A stretch of 64,000 nt of DNA from Brevundimonas diminuta 3F5N (lineage in GTDB: Bacteria; Pseudomonadota; Alphaproteobacteria; Caulobacterales; Caulobacteraceae): NCBI RefSeq assembly GCF_900163625.1, contig NZ_FUIE01000015.1, positions 62,001 through 126,000 of the forward strand. The letters are read 5' to 3'. Each line of letters starts with the position of its first letter. Position 1 is the stretch's first letter. Position numbers and translations under genes: made by a program. The notes below the pieces were generated by a model. The model was not told where the DNA came from. It made no database searches and worked only from the letters and a program-made list of their open reading frames with translations. Below are positions 18,535-28,800 of this stretch, one piece after another.

Positions 18535-19472
18535 GAGGCGTTTCCGGCGGAAGAAGCGGAGGTTTTCTGGGCCGCAGGCGCAGCTGCGGACTCAACGGGG
18601 GCTGAAGGCGGGGCGGTCTTGGCCCCGTCCAGGGTGATCTCGACCTCGGCTTGACCGCGAAGCTGTTCGAGCAACTGGCGGACGCCTTCATAGGTCAGGT
18701 AGCGCACGATCTGGGGCCGCGCCTGATCCAGCGTCGGCGGAGTTTCGACGCGGCGATCCTCGACCTTGAGCACGGCCCAGCCGGTCTCGGTCTGGATCGG
18801 GCCGACGACCGCGCCCGGCGTCTGCCCCTGCAGGGCGGCGGCGTAGGGAGCGGGCAGGACGTCCAGCGTCGAATAGCCCAGGTCGCCGCCGGAATAGCGG
18901 GTGGCGTCGTCGATCGAGCGCTGGGCGGCGACGGCCTCGAAGGCCGCCCCCTGGCCCAGGACGCCCAGAACGGCGTCGGCCTGTTCCTTGGTCGGCGCCA
19001 GAATCAGGCGCACCCGCACCTCTTCGGTCGCGCGGGCCAGACGCTGCTGCTCGGCGTAGAGGCGTTCGACCGCCTGTTCGGACACGGCCCCGGACACCAC
19101 CTTCTCGACCAGCATGTCGCCCAGGATGCGTTCGCGCACGGCCTGAAGACGGCGCTGGGCGGCAGGGCTGGAATCGAGGCCCCGGCGTTCGGCCTCGGCG
19201 GCCAGCAGCTTCTGATCGACCACCTCGTCCATCACCCGGCGAAACAGTTCGGATGAGGCGTCCAGGGGATCGTCCTCGCCGATCAACCCCTGCGCCACCG
19301 CCTCGCGGCGCACGTCCGAGGCCCAGACGGCGCGATCGTTGACCCTGGCCACGACGCGGTCGTTCTTTTCCGGGGCGGCTTCATCGCCGCCACGCCCACA
19401 GGCGGCGACGCCCAGCGCCAAACCGGCGACGGCGACCAGAAACAGGCTGTGGAGGGGACGTCGCGCTCGCAT
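18531..19472 (-). CDS. peptidylprolyl isomerase lipoprotein (parvulin/PpiC type)
   Basis: A 313-residue envelope chaperone. The signal peptide ends in a lipobox with Cys25 (LALGVAAC), so it is probably a lipoprotein in the periplasm. A SurA-like N-terminal helical region follows, then a parvulin domain at about 145-255 (EVRVRLILAPTKEQADAVL, YSGGDLGYSTLDVLPAPYAAAL, GPIQTETGWAVLKVEDRR). The C-terminal tail is Ala/Pro/Ser-rich. ATG 19472 is the only start that gives the signal peptide. It is divergent from secA and coupled to argJ. Confidence 0.92.
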   Translation of the reverse strand: MRARRPLHSLFLVAVAGLALGVAACGRGGDEAAPEKNDRVVARVNDRAVWASDVRREAVAQGLIGEDDPLDASSELFRRVMDEVVDQKLLAAEAERRGLDSSPAAQRRLQAVRERILGDMLVEKVVSGAVSEQAVERLYAEQQRLARATEEVRVRLILAPTKEQADAVLGVLGQGAAFEAVAAQRSIDDATRYSGGDLGYSTLDVLPAPYAAALQGQTPGAVVGPIQTETGWAVLKVEDRRVETPPTLDQARPQIVRYLTYEGVRQLLEQLRGQAEVEITLDGAKTAPPSAPVESAAAPAAQKTSASSAGNAS

Positions 19473-19557
19473 CGGACGCTCCGGGCAAGGGTCTGTGGAC
19501 AGGCCGTCGAAACGGACATTCGCGCCTGAAACACGCCGCCTTAAAAAGGCCCTCGCG

Positions 19558-19585
19558 TTGACAGGGATAAGGGCGGTGCTTAAGT
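19558..19585 (+). promoter_or_regulatory. predicted housekeeping promoter for secA
   Basis: TTGACA at 19558-19563, 14 bases, then GCTTAAGT at 19578-19585. This fits the Caulobacter sigma-73 pattern TTGACGS-N10-14-GCTANAWC with a few mismatches. It would give a leader of roughly 155 nt before secA. Confidence 0.5.
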
Positions 19586-19748
19586 CCCGCCTGCGCCCAA
19601 GTCGAGGGGTTTTCGATCGTCTGCGCGGCCCTTCGCGCGCCCTCATCTGCAGGGAAGGCCCGGGGCCGGCGTGATCGCGGCCCTCCGACCGGGTGAAACT
19701 GTCTTTCTCAGAGCCTTCAGCCGCTCGACCGCCTGACCCGGATCGCCC

Positions 19749-22601
19749 ATGCTCGGCTTCGCCAAGAAATTTCTCGGTTCCTCCAACGACCGCAAGGTCA
19801 AGGCCTTCATGGGCCAGGTCGATAAGATCAACGCCCTTGAATCCAAGTTCGAGGCCTTCTCGGACGACGAACTGCGCATGATGACGCAGACGTTCCGCGA
19901 CCGCGTCGAAGGCGGCGAGAGCCTGGACAAGCTGCAGAACGAAGCCTTCGCCGTAGTGCGCGAAGCTTCCAAGCGCGTGCTGGGTCAGCGTCAGTACGAC
20001 GTGCAGATGACCGGCGGCATGATCCTGCATGAAGGCGGCATCGCTGAAATGCGTACCGGCGAGGGCAAAACCCTGGTCGCCGTGGCCCCGGTCTATCTGA
20101 ACGCCCTGGCGGGCAAGGGCGTCCACGTCGTCACCGTCAACGACTATCTGGCCCGCCGCGACGCGGAACAGATGGGCAGGGTCTATCGCTTCCTGGGGCT
20201 TGAGGTCGGCGTCATCGTCAACGGCCTGTCGCAGGGCCAGCGCCAGATGGCCTACAACGCCGACATCACCTACGGCACCAACAACGAATTCGGCTTCGAC
20301 TACCTGCGCGACAACCTGGTCTACGACCGTCGCGAAATGGTGCAGCGCGGCCACCACTTCGCCATCGTCGATGAAGTCGACTCCATCCTGATCGACGAAG
20401 CACGCACACCGTTGATCATCTCGGGCCCGACCGAGGACCGTTCGGACCTCTACAAGGTGCTGGACGCCCTGGTGAAGGAGCTGGTCAAGGACAAGGACAC
20501 CTACGACCTCGACGAAAAGCAGCGCCAGGCCCTGCTGACCGAGCTGGGCTCGGAGCGGATGGAGCAGATGCTTCAGGAAGCCGGCCATTTCGCCGAGGAC
20601 ACCGTCGACCTGTACGATCCGGCCAACGTCAGCCTGGTCCACCACACCAACCAGGCCTTGCGCGCCAACACCCTGTATACGCGCGACAAGGACTACATCA
20701 TCAAGGACGGCGAGATCGTCCTGATCGATGAATACACCGGCCGCATGATGACGGGCCGTCGCCTGTCCGAAGGTCTTCACCAGGCCATCGAGGCCAAGGA
20801 AGACGTCAAGATCATGCCCGAGAACCAGACCCTGGCCTCGGTGACGATCCAGAACTATTTCCGCCTCTACGAAAAGCTGTCCGGCATGACCGGCACGGCC
20901 GCCACCGAGGCCCAGGAATTCCTCGACATCTACAAGATGGACGTCCTGGAAGTGCCGACCAACCGTCCGATCCAGCGCAAGGATTACGACGACGAGGTCT
21001 ATCGCACCTTCAAGGAAAAGAACGCCGCCATCGCCGCCCAGATCGCGGAATGCCACGTTCGCGGCCAGCCGATCCTGGTCGGCACCGTCTCGATCGAGAA
21101 CTCCGAGGAACTGTCCGAAGTCCTCAAGACCTACGACTACAAGGTCGAGCGCTCACGCACCCTCAAGCCCGAATACGCGGGCCGCGAGAAGGAAGCGCAG
21201 AAGGCCGGCGACGCCGCCTATGACATCGACTACGTCACCGGCCGCGGCATTCCGCACAACGTCCTGAACGCGCGCCAGCACGAGCAGGAAGCCTATATCG
21301 TCGCCGACGCCGGTCTGCCCGGCGCCGTGACCATCGCCACCAACATGGCCGGCCGCGGCACCGACATTCAGTTGGGCGGCAACCTGGAGATGCGCATCCA
21401 GCGCTGGACCCAGGAACAGCGCAACATGGCTGTCGCCGTGACGCCGGAAGACCTTGAGGCCAAGGAAGCCGAATTCAAGGCCGAGATCGCCGCCGCCAAG
21501 GAACAGGCCATGGCCGCCGGCGGCCTGTTCGTCCTGGGCACCGAGCGCCACGAGAGCCGCCGCATCGACAACCAGCTGCGCGGCCGGACCGGCCGTCAGG
21601 GCGACCCCGGCACCTCGAAATTCTACCTGTCGTGCGAAGACGACCTGCTGCGCATCTTCGCCGGCGACCGCCTGGACTCGATCATGAAGTCGTTCGGCGT
21701 GGCCGAGGGCGAGGCCATCAGCCACCCGTGGCTGAACCGCGCCGTCGAGACCGCCCAGAAGCGCGTCGAAGCCCGCAACTACGACATGCGCAAGAACGTG
21801 CTGAAGTACGACGACGTCGTGAACGACCAGCGTAAGGCCGTGTTCGAACAGCGTCAGGAGTTCATGGACTCCGAAGACCTGTCGGAACTGGTCGGCGACT
21901 TCCGCAACGACGCGATCAACGACCTGGTCGAACGCTACATGCCGCCCAAGGCCTATGCCGAGCAGTGGGACATCGTCGGCCTGGACGAGAAGGTAAAGTC
22001 CACCCTCGGCCTGGAACTGCCGCTGCATGACTGGGCCGCCGAGGAAGGCGTCTCCAACGAGGAGATCGAGGAACGCATCCGCGCCGCCGCCGACGTGCGC
22101 GCCGCCGAACGCCTCGAACTGATCGGCGCCGACCAGACACGCGGCCTCGAAAAGCAGTTCATGCTGCAGATGATCGACATGCAGTGGCGCGAGCACCTGG
22201 TCCACCTGGACCACCTGCGCGGCGTCATCGGCCTGCGCGGTTACGGCCAGCGCGACCCGCTGAACGAATACAAGACCGAAGCCTTCAACCTGTTCGAGAC
22301 GCTGCTGCACGACCTGCGCCACAACGTCACGCGCTGGCTGATGACGGTCGAGTTCCAGTTCCAGGCGCCGCCGCCGATGGAGATGCCTGAATTCCAGGAA
22401 ATCCACCTGAACCCCGGCACCGGCGAAAATGAAATGCTGAACCCGATGGCTCAGAACCCGGAAGGTCAACTGACGGGCGATGATCGCTCCAAGCTGCCGG
22501 TCGAGGCCCTGCCCATCGGCTGGGAGCGCACCAGCCGCAACGGCGACTGCCCCTGCGGCTCTGGCCGCAAGTTCAAGCACTGCCACGGTAGTCTTATTTG
22601 A
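19749..22601 (+). CDS. secA: preprotein translocase ATPase subunit SecA
   Basis: Motor of the Sec export pathway, binding SecB/preproteins and SecYEG. It is 950 residues. Walker A is [11 protein letters not shown] (101-111), and [19 protein letters not shown] holds the DEAD-type Walker B. The preprotein cross-linking domain, the second NBD ([14 protein letters not shown]) and the scaffold/wing regions follow. The C-terminal zinc site [14 protein letters not shown] is intact. It stands alone with its own predicted promoter and a strong terminator after a short spacer. Confidence 0.98.
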   Translation: MLGFAKKFLGSSNDRKVKAFMGQVDKINALESKFEAFSDDELRMMTQTFRDRVEGGESLDKLQNEAFAVVREASKRVLGQRQYDVQMTGGMILHEGGIAEMRTGEGKTLVAVAPVYLNALAGKGVHVVTVNDYLARRDAEQMGRVYRFLGLEVGVIVNGLSQGQRQMAYNADITYGTNNEFGFDYLRDNLVYDRREMVQRGHHFAIVDEVDSILIDEARTPLIISGPTEDRSDLYKVLDALVKELVKDKDTYDLDEKQRQALLTELGSERMEQMLQEAGHFAEDTVDLYDPANVSLVHHTNQALRANTLYTRDKDYIIKDGEIVLIDEYTGRMMTGRRLSEGLHQAIEAKEDVKIMPENQTLASVTIQNYFRLYEKLSGMTGTAATEAQEFLDIYKMDVLEVPTNRPIQRKDYDDEVYRTFKEKNAAIAAQIAECHVRGQPILVGTVSIENSEELSEVLKTYDYKVERSRTLKPEYAGREKEAQKAGDAAYDIDYVTGRGIPHNVLNARQHEQEAYIVADAGLPGAVTIATNMAGRGTDIQLGGNLEMRIQRWTQEQRNMAVAVTPEDLEAKEAEFKAEIAAAKEQAMAAGGLFVLGTERHESRRIDNQLRGRTGRQGDPGTSKFYLSCEDDLLRIFAGDRLDSIMKSFGVAEGEAISHPWLNRAVETAQKRVEARNYDMRKNVLKYDDVVNDQRKAVFEQRQEFMDSEDLSELVGDFRNDAINDLVERYMPPKAYAEQWDIVGLDEKVKSTLGLELPLHDWAAEEGVSNEEIEERIRAAADVRAAERLELIGADQTRGLEKQFMLQMIDMQWREHLVHLDHLRGVIGLRGYGQRDPLNEYKTEAFNLFETLLHDLRHNVTRWLMTVEFQFQAPPPMEMPEFQEIHLNPGTGENEMLNPMAQNPEGQLTGDDRSKLPVEALPIGWERTSRNGDCPCGSGRKFKHCHGSLI

Positions 22602-22677
22602 GGCGCGCTGACGTCCGCGGCGCTACGCTCGCGACGCGGTCGCTCGCTGCTTGAGCGCCAAAGACTGAGTTAAGAGA

Positions 22678-22711
22678 GGCGGGTGCGTACGGCGCGCCCG
22701 CCTTTTTCTTT
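22678..22711 (+). terminator. rho-independent terminator after secA
   Basis: Stem GGCGGG (22678-22683) pairs with CCCGCC (22697-22702), followed by TTTTTCTTT. It stops secA transcription before the kynureninase-like gene. Confidence 0.75.
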
Positions 22712-22751
22712 GGCCGGTGACGCCGCGCGCGGCGCGGGTTAGCGTAGCGCC

Positions 22752-23915
22752 ATGAACTACAAGCCCCTGTTTTCGCGCGCGCTGGGCCTCGATCCGGAAC
22801 GCCTGCATTTCGCCGCTCACAGCCACCACCTGTGGCCCGACGTCAGCTTCGACGGCCAGGTCCAGGCCTGGGCCGAGGCCAACCGCTTCGCCGACCGCAA
22901 ATGGGATCTGGTGTTCGGCGAGGTCATCCCCGAGGCCCAGGGCCATGTCGCACGCGAGCTGGGCCTGCCCTCGCCCGACAGCCTGATCTTCGCGCCCAAT
23001 ACGCATGAAATCCTGCTGCGCATCGTCTCGGCGGTCGACAAGGCGCCGGTGCGCATCCTGGTCACCGACGGCGAGTTCCACTCCTTCCGTCGTCAGTCGG
23101 AACGCTGGGAAGAGGCCGGGCAGGCCGTCGTCACCCGCGTGCCCCTGGCGCCGTTCGCGACCTTCGCCGAACGTTTCGTCGCGGCGGCCAAGGCGGGCGG
23201 GCATGATCTGATCTTCGTCAGCCAGGTCTTCTTCCGCACCGGCGGCCTGTTCGAACGCATCGACGAGCTGGCGGACCTGGCCGATCCGGCCGGGCCGTGG
23301 GTGGTCGTGGACGGCTACCATGGCTTCATGGCGACGCCGACCGACCTGTCGGCCGTGGCGGACAAGGTCTTCTATCTGGCGGGCGGGTATAAATATGCGA
23401 TGGCGGGCGAAGGCGCCTGCTTCCTGCACGCCCCGCCCGGCTTCGGGCCGCGCCCGGTCGTGACCGGCTGGTTCGCCGAGTTCGGCCACCTGGAAGGCCC
23501 GCCCGGCGGCGTCCAGTACCGCACCGACGGCCGCCGCTTCTGGGGCGCCACCTTCGACGCCAGCGCCCTGTATCGCTTCAACGCCGTGCGCCGGATGCTG
23601 GACCAGCACGGCCTGACCACGGCGATGATCGCCGACCACGCGCGCGGCCATCAGTCCCGTTTCCAGACGGCGATCCGGTCGAACGAGGCCGGAGCGCTGG
23701 CCCAGGCCGAGATCCTGAACCCGGTCGAGGGGGCGGCGCCGCGCGCGCGCTTCCTGGCCCTGCGCCACGCCGACGCCCCGCGCTGGAAGGCGGCCCTGCA
23801 GGAAATGAACGTCATCGCCGACGTGCGCGACGACGTCATCCGCTTCGGCTTCAGCCTGTATCAGAGTGAAGAAGACGTGGAGCGGCTGATCCACGCCTGC
23901 GCCCGGCTGGACTGA
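22752..23915 (+). CDS. aminotransferase class V-fold PLP enzyme (kynureninase-like)
   Basis: A 387-residue fold-type I PLP enzyme. The probable Schiff-base Lys is K214 in AGGYKYAMAGEGACF, and WVVVDGYHGFMA holds the Asp that contacts the pyridine nitrogen. The arrangement (YKYAMAGEG, then a Cys/Phe strand) is closest to kynureninase and its relatives, but the substrate cannot be read from sequence and no tryptophan catabolism genes are adjacent. The gene lies downstream of the secA terminator and is convergent with the next gene, with only 4 bp between. Confidence 0.8.
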   Translation: MNYKPLFSRALGLDPERLHFAAHSHHLWPDVSFDGQVQAWAEANRFADRKWDLVFGEVIPEAQGHVARELGLPSPDSLIFAPNTHEILLRIVSAVDKAPVRILVTDGEFHSFRRQSERWEEAGQAVVTRVPLAPFATFAERFVAAAKAGGHDLIFVSQVFFRTGGLFERIDELADLADPAGPWVVVDGYHGFMATPTDLSAVADKVFYLAGGYKYAMAGEGACFLHAPPGFGPRPVVTGWFAEFGHLEGPPGGVQYRTDGRRFWGATFDASALYRFNAVRRMLDQHGLTTAMIADHARGHQSRFQTAIRSNEAGALAQAEILNPVEGAAPRARFLALRHADAPRWKAALQEMNVIADVRDDVIRFGFSLYQSEEDVERLIHACARLD

Positions 23916-23919
23916 GGGC

Positions 23920-24714
23920 TCAGAAGAACAGGCTCTCAGCGTCGCGCCGCGCCTCGGGCGGATCAGTGCGCCGGGGCGAGGCGGGACGTGCAGAAGGCGC
24001 GCGGGGCGACGCAGGCGACGCCTTGGCCTCAGCCCGCCTGGGCGCCGGATCCCCCGGCAAGGACGGCGTCGGGGATGCCGCCCGCGCGGGAGCCGCAACG
24101 GGCGACGCAGAAGGCGCGGCGGTCTTGGCCGGCGGCGGCCCCAGACGCGGATAGGCCGGCCCCGTCGGCTCGACCGCCCGGCGCGGCTCGACCGCAGGAC
24201 GCTCTGCCTCCGCCTCAACCTTATCCGCTGGAGCCGAGGCCGCCAACAGCTGACGCGCCTGCGCCCGCGCGCGCGGATGATCGCAGCGGCACAGCATCAG
24301 CCCCGTCGACCCCCTCCAGATCAGCAGCGGCCGTCGCGGCGGCTCCGCCCAGCGACGGGCCAAGCGCTCGATCTCGCGGTTCAGTTCGGGATCATCCGTC
24401 GGAACGGGCCGAATCTCATGGCCCTGAGCCTCAAGCTCTGAGGCGATCTGGGACAACCAGACGACGCCGCTGGAACGCGGGCTGTCCGGCTCATAGGCGT
24501 AGACAGGACTGAGGCCGAAGGCGGCGCCGCCCGCCGCCCCTTCCAGCCGCGCCTCGAACCCATCGGGCGCGACGATCGACTGAGGCTCATGACGCGCGAC
24601 CGCCAGCCACCATGTGGCCAGCGCCACCCCCAGCATCAGCAGGCCCAGGACAGCGCCGATCAGCGCGCCCAGCAGGATGCGTGGCAGGTGAGAAGAAGAA
24701 GCGGACGGCGTCAT
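23920..24714 (-). CDS. membrane-anchored protein with low-complexity Pro/Ala tail, unknown function
   Basis: A 264-residue protein with the start chosen here (ATG 24714); ATG 24732 and a TTG at 24774 are alternatives and none has a good Shine-Dalgarno. One N-terminal membrane helix (ILLGALIGAVLGLLMLGVALATW) is followed by a small folded part with VWLSQIASELEAQGHEIRP and LIWRGSTGLMLCRCDHPRA. The final ~100 residues are a disordered Ala/Pro/Arg/Ser tail. I do not recognise a family. It may be an envelope protein. Confidence 0.65.
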   Translation of the reverse strand: MTPSASSSHLPRILLGALIGAVLGLLMLGVALATWWLAVARHEPQSIVAPDGFEARLEGAAGGAAFGLSPVYAYEPDSPRSSGVVWLSQIASELEAQGHEIRPVPTDDPELNREIERLARRWAEPPRRPLLIWRGSTGLMLCRCDHPRARAQARQLLAASAPADKVEAEAERPAVEPRRAVEPTGPAYPRLGPPPAKTAAPSASPVAAPARAASPTPSLPGDPAPRRAEAKASPASPRAPSARPASPRRTDPPEARRDAESLFF

Positions 24715-24781
24715 CGCAGTCAGGACTAGCATCGAACCGCCCGGCGACAACCCCTGAGGACGCCTCGCTTTCAACGAGATC

Positions 24782-25669
24782 TCAGACCGCCAGGTCGAAC
24801 AGGGCGTCGCGCGTGATCTCGGCGTGGGTCATGGGGAACAAATGGCCGCCGCCCGCCACCGTCTCGACCTGCATATTCGCGCGACGCGACGAGGGTCGAA
24901 CCGCGCACAGGCTGCCGGTCTCGCCCTTGAGGATGCGCACCGCGCCCGGATAGCGAGCCAGCGCCCGCCACGGATCATGCGCCTGGGCGCCGTAGTTGGA
25001 CGCCTCCCACGCCGGGCTGCAGGTCAGTTCCAGACCGCGATCCGTCTCGGCCAGGCCGTCGGCCAGATAGTCGGCCAGCATCAGGTCCGGCCAGCCCTTG
25101 AAGGCGCCGCGTCCGCGATAGGCGGCCAGGGCCTGTTCACGGCTGTCGAACACCGCGCGGCGCTTCAGGGTGCGCGAGACGATGGGAAAGTGATGCGACA
25201 GCCGGTTCGCCAGCGGCAGGTTCAACGCCATCACCATGGGGCGCGGCCAGACGACCGGGTCGAGCAGCAGCAGGCGCGACACGCGTTCGGGCTGTTCGGC
25301 GGCGGCCAGCAGACCGCTGGTCCCTCCGATGGAATGACCGGCCAGGGCCACCGGCGGACCGCCGATCGCCTCCAGCAGGCCGATCAGATCGTCGCGATGA
25401 TCCTTCCAGCTCCTATGGCCTTCGGGTTCCGCGGGCAGGCGCGTCGCGCCGTGGCCGCGCAGGTCGGGCGCCCAGATGCGCAGGGCGCTGGACAGGGGCT
25501 GCAACAGGGTGCGGTAGGTGCGGGCGTTGAAACCGTTGGCGTGGACGAAGACCAGATCGACCGGGCGTTCGTGGTCGCCGAAGTCCAGCACCGCCATCTC
25601 GCCGCCGCCCCAGCGGTTGTCGATGGGGACGCTGATCCGGCGCGGCGCCGACAGGGCCAGAGCGTCCAT
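24782..25669 (-). CDS. alpha/beta hydrolase
   Basis: A 295-residue serine hydrolase of the alpha/beta fold. The oxyanion segment is VFVHANGFNARTYR, the nucleophile is S113 in AGHSIGG, the acid is probably in the VRILKGETGSL region, and the His is H276 in AGGGHLFPM. The HANGF motif is typical of esterase-like members with small-molecule substrates. It ends the pair that starts with the Zur-like gene, 5 bp upstream. Confidence 0.88.
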   Translation of the reverse strand: MDALALSAPRRISVPIDNRWGGGEMAVLDFGDHERPVDLVFVHANGFNARTYRTLLQPLSSALRIWAPDLRGHGATRLPAEPEGHRSWKDHRDDLIGLLEAIGGPPVALAGHSIGGTSGLLAAAEQPERVSRLLLLDPVVWPRPMVMALNLPLANRLSHHFPIVSRTLKRRAVFDSREQALAAYRGRGAFKGWPDLMLADYLADGLAETDRGLELTCSPAWEASNYGAQAHDPWRALARYPGAVRILKGETGSLCAVRPSSRRANMQVETVAGGGHLFPMTHAEITRDALFDLAV

Positions 25670-25674
25670 CAGGT

Positions 25675-26172
25675 TCAGGCCGCCACGCGACAGGCCGGGC
25701 AGCGGCCATGCCCCTCTATGGTGGTGCGCTCGATGGCGTAGCCGGCGCCGGCGGCGGCGCGGGCGAAGGCGTCGCCGCCCTGAACCGCCACCTCTTCGGC
25801 GGCGCCGCAGCAGTCGCAGATCAGGAAGGCCGCGGCATGCCCCTTGTCCTCGCCCAGGGCGTCGGCGGTGCAGGCGACATAGGCGCTGATGGAGGCGATG
25901 CGGTGCGCCAGGCCCCGGCGCTCCAGGAAGTCCAGCGCACGATAGACGGTCGGCGGCTTGGCCGCCTGTCCATCCAGCCCATAGCGGGCGATCAGGTCAT
26001 AGGCCTTCACCGGCTCGCCCGCCGTCAGCAGCAGCTCCAGCACCCGGCGACGCGGGGCAGTCATGCGCTCGCCGTCCACGGCGCAGCGCGCCTCGACCGC
26101 CGTCAGGGCGCGTTCAACCTCGGCGGCGTCAGCCCCTCCGGCCGCGTGTTCATGATCGCAAGCGAGACCCAT
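25675..26172 (-). CDS. zur: Fur-family transcriptional repressor, probably Zur
   Basis: A 165-residue Fur-fold regulator. The winged helix is RMTAPRRRVLELLLTAGEPVKAYDLIARYG, with the recognition helix in KPPTVYRALDFLERRGLAHRI. Structural zinc cysteines CDCC and CPAC, the early His/Cys residues (CDHEH) and the missing HHDH-type iron pattern of Fur favour Zur. Zur represses zinc uptake genes, none of which are adjacent. Its neighbour is a hydrolase; it is divergent from SapC. Confidence 0.8.
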   Translation of the reverse strand: MGLACDHEHAAGGADAAEVERALTAVEARCAVDGERMTAPRRRVLELLLTAGEPVKAYDLIARYGLDGQAAKPPTVYRALDFLERRGLAHRIASISAYVACTADALGEDKGHAAAFLICDCCGAAEEVAVQGGDAFARAAAGAGYAIERTTIEGHGRCPACRVAA

Positions 26173-26336
26173 GGCCTACAGCTAGGAGGTCAGGGCCGCC
26201 GCTGCAACCGCATCGACGGTCGCACCCGCTCGAGCCGCGCCCGCCGCCGGCGCAATGTGGCCAAACAGCGGCGTTTGCGGCGGCCCCGGCCATGGGCTAG
26301 AAGAACCGTCCTTTCTGTTCAGAAGATCCGTTTTTC

Positions 26337-27128
26337 ATGACCGACGCCATCCAAGCGAACAGCCCCCTGTCGGGCAACGTCCTGTTCTATTCCCAGCCCG
26401 AGCCCCTGTCGGCCGAGGCTCACGGCAAGCTGGGCGTGACCCCGGCGGACAAGCCCTACGCCTTCGTCGCCCAGACCAATGTGGTGCCGCTGACGGTCAC
26501 GGAGTTCGCCCCGGCCGCCCTGACCTATCCGGTCATCTTCGTCGGCGACGCCAAGCAGCCGGTCGCGGCCATGGGCCTGAACGCCGGCGAGAACCTGTTC
26601 ATCGAGGACGGCGACTTCCGCCCCGACGCCTACATCCCGGCCTACGTCCGCCGCTATCCCTTCGTCTTCGCCAATGACGAAGAGCAGAAGCGCCTGGTGC
26701 TGTGCATCGACCGCGCCGCCCCCTTCGTGGTCGAAGGCGGCGAGACGCCTCTGTTCGAGAACGGCCAGCCCAGCGGCTACGTCAACTTCGGCATGGAGTT
26801 CTGCAACAACTTCGAGCAGGAGCGCGTGCGCAGCGAATCCTTCGTCGCCCTGCTGAAAGAACTGGACCTGTTCGAGGTGCGCGAGGCCAACTACACGCCG
26901 CGCAACGCCGACGGCTCGGCCGGAACGCCGCAAAAGATCGCCGAGTATTTCGCCGTCTCGGAAGACAAGCTGAAGGCCCTGCCGGCCGAGAAGCTGGCAG
27001 AACTGCGCGACAACGGCGCGCTGGGCCAGATCTACGCCCACCTGGTGTCGCTGCTGGGCTGGGATCGTCTGATCGCCGTGGCCCTGACCCGCGCCGCCAA
27101 GCAGCAGCCGGCCGCCGCCAACGCCTGA
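26337..27128 (+). CDS. SapC family protein
   Basis: A 263-residue protein of the SapC family, named from an S-layer-linked gene of Campylobacter and common in Caulobacterales. Typical segments: AFVAQTNVVPLTVTEFAPAALTYPVIF, YIPAYVRRYPFVFAND, LCIDRAAPFVVEG and VNFGMEFCNNFEQER. No signal peptide is visible. The exact function is unknown. It is a single-gene unit with a strong terminator. Confidence 0.9.
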   Translation: MTDAIQANSPLSGNVLFYSQPEPLSAEAHGKLGVTPADKPYAFVAQTNVVPLTVTEFAPAALTYPVIFVGDAKQPVAAMGLNAGENLFIEDGDFRPDAYIPAYVRRYPFVFANDEEQKRLVLCIDRAAPFVVEGGETPLFENGQPSGYVNFGMEFCNNFEQERVRSESFVALLKELDLFEVREANYTPRNADGSAGTPQKIAEYFAVSEDKLKALPAEKLAELRDNGALGQIYAHLVSLLGWDRLIAVALTRAAKQQPAAANA

Positions 27129-27187
27129 TGTTTGAGGGCCTAACGCGCGGTCACGCTGCTTGAGGCCTCTAGAAGTCCAAAAGATCA

Positions 27188-27222
27188 AACGCCCCGTCAG
27201 GAAACTGGCGGGGCGTTTTTTC
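27188..27222 (+). terminator. rho-independent terminator after sapC
   Basis: Stem AACGCCCCG (27188-27196) pairs with CGGGGCGTT (27209-27217), with a short inner stem around GAAA, then a T-run. It may also serve the convergent dehydratase gene. Confidence 0.85.
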
Positions 27223-27257
27223 TTATCCTTCTCCCCTTGTGGGAGAGGGACGCGACC

Positions 27258-27665
27258 TTAGCGGCGCGCCACCAGGGCTCGGGTCAGGCAGGAGAAGACC
27301 AGCCGCCCCGCCTCATCCAACAGGTCCTGCTGGGCGATGATCACGCCCTTTTCGTCTCCGACGGGATCCTTGCCCATGATGGTCAGGCGTCCGCGCAGAA
27401 GCTCGCCCGCCGGGGGGCTGCGCAGGAAGCGAAGGCCGTCGACCGCCAGGGTCTTGGCTCCAGCCCAGCCGCTGGTGCGGTCGGCGGCCAGACGGCTCCA
27501 CAAGGCGTAGACCATGGCCTCGGGCGCGCCGTAGGCCACGTCCCACCCCGGCTGGAACCGTTCGGCGAACAGATCCAGCGCCGCCGCATCCACGGCGCAG
27601 GCGCCCAGGGGGATGACCTGACCGATCTCGAGGTCCTCGAAATGGACGTGCAGCGGCTCGGTCAT
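27258..27665 (-). CDS. MaoC-like acyl dehydratase
   Basis: A 135-residue single hot-dog-fold protein. HFEDLEIGQVIPLGAC is the typical start of MaoC/PaaZ-type (R)-specific enoyl-CoA hydratases, followed by FAERFQPGWDVAYG in the place of the usual catalytic Asp/His loop (FDPQPFH), so the active site deviates and activity is uncertain. It lies 17 bp downstream of the NADP-dependent oxidoreductase gene and is probably co-transcribed with it. Confidence 0.8.
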   Translation of the reverse strand: MTEPLHVHFEDLEIGQVIPLGACAVDAAALDLFAERFQPGWDVAYGAPEAMVYALWSRLAADRTSGWAGAKTLAVDGLRFLRSPPAGELLRGRLTIMGKDPVGDEKGVIIAQQDLLDEAGRLVFSCLTRALVARR

Positions 27666-27682
27666 GCGTGGTCTTCCCTCCG

Positions 27683-28705
27683 TCAGGCGGCCGGTTCTTC
27701 CGACACCCTGACCATCAGCTTGCCGTCATGGTCGCCCGTGAACAAGCGATTCAACGAGCCGACCGCGCCTTCCAGACCGTCGTCGACATGAACCTTCCAG
27801 TGGATTTTCCCGTCGGCCAGCCACGGGCCCATCTCGGCAACCATCTCCTTGGCGCGGTGGGCGTAGTCGAGGACCAGGAAACCCTTCACGTCCAGACGGT
27901 GGGTGATGATGCGGGCGAAGTTGGGCGAGGGCGGCATCCGCGTGGCGTTGTAGGCCGAGATCAGGCCGCACACGGCCATGCGGCCGTGCACCTTCAGCCG
28001 GTTCCAGACGGCGATCATGATGTCGCCGCCGACGTTCTCGAAATTGAGGTCGATCCCGTCGGGAGCCAGGCGGTCCAGGGCGTCGCCGACGTCCTCGTTC
28101 TTGTAGTCGACGGCGGCGTCGAAGCCGAGCTCTTCGGTCAGCCAGCGGCATTTCTCGGCGCCGCCGGCGATGCCGATGACGCGGCAGCCGCGCTGCTTGG
28201 CCACCTGGCCGGCGATGGAGCCGACCGCTCCCGCCGCCGCCGAGATGACCAGGGTTTCGCCCGCCTTCGCCTTCAGCACGTCGGTGACGCCGAAATAGGC
28301 GGTCATGCCGGTCATGCCCAACACGGACAGGTTGGCCGTCAGCGGCAGGCCCGGCGCGCGGTGGACCGGCCGCAGCCCCGCTTCGGACACGACGGCGTAG
28401 TCGGCCCAGGCGCCCGACAGAGGCATGACCAGATCGCCTTCCTTGTATCGTTCGCCGCGCGACTGCTCGACCACGCCCAGTGTCAGGCCGCGCATGACAT
28501 CGCCCAGACCGACGGGCGGCAGATAGCCCTCGGAGTCATTCATCCAGGTGCGGTTGGTCGGATCGATCGACAGATAGACGGTGCGGACCAGAACCTCGCC
28601 GTCCTTCAGGTCGGGCGTGACGCTCTCGACCAGTTCCAGGTCGCCGTCCTGAATCAGGCCGTGCGGCCGCTGACGCAGGATCCATTGTCTGTTGCGCAGG
28701 CTCAT
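27683..28705 (-). CDS. NADP-dependent oxidoreductase of the medium-chain reductase family (CurA/YncB-like)
   Basis: A 340-residue zinc-independent MDR protein (prostaglandin/leukotriene reductase group). The N-terminus MSLRNRQWILRQRP and VRTVYLSIDPTNRTWM are typical, and the nucleotide fold is TLVISAAAGAVGSIAGQVAKQRG with VIGIAGGAEKC. It reduces alkenal or alkenone double bonds. ATG 28705 has GGAG seven bases ahead and is preferred over 28708 and 28765. About 95 bp upstream ends a predicted stress-induced small RNA, so readthrough could raise its expression (inference). Confidence 0.88.
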   Translation of the reverse strand: MSLRNRQWILRQRPHGLIQDGDLELVESVTPDLKDGEVLVRTVYLSIDPTNRTWMNDSEGYLPPVGLGDVMRGLTLGVVEQSRGERYKEGDLVMPLSGAWADYAVVSEAGLRPVHRAPGLPLTANLSVLGMTGMTAYFGVTDVLKAKAGETLVISAAAGAVGSIAGQVAKQRGCRVIGIAGGAEKCRWLTEELGFDAAVDYKNEDVGDALDRLAPDGIDLNFENVGGDIMIAVWNRLKVHGRMAVCGLISAYNATRMPPSPNFARIITHRLDVKGFLVLDYAHRAKEMVAEMGPWLADGKIHWKVHVDDGLEGAVGSLNRLFTGDHDGKLMVRVSEEPAA

Positions 28706-28800
28706 CATCCGTCTCCAAGCGTTTTCTTTCAGAACCCATAGTGGCGCCTCGCCGCCAGAGAGCAAGCACGCCGGATCGGCCGTTCGCCCGGCCCGCCGCC

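Noticed and set aside
19473-21056. Minus-strand frame extending the parvulin gene far into the secA region
   Set aside because: It is the antisense of secA; the parvulin signal peptide fixes the start at 19472.
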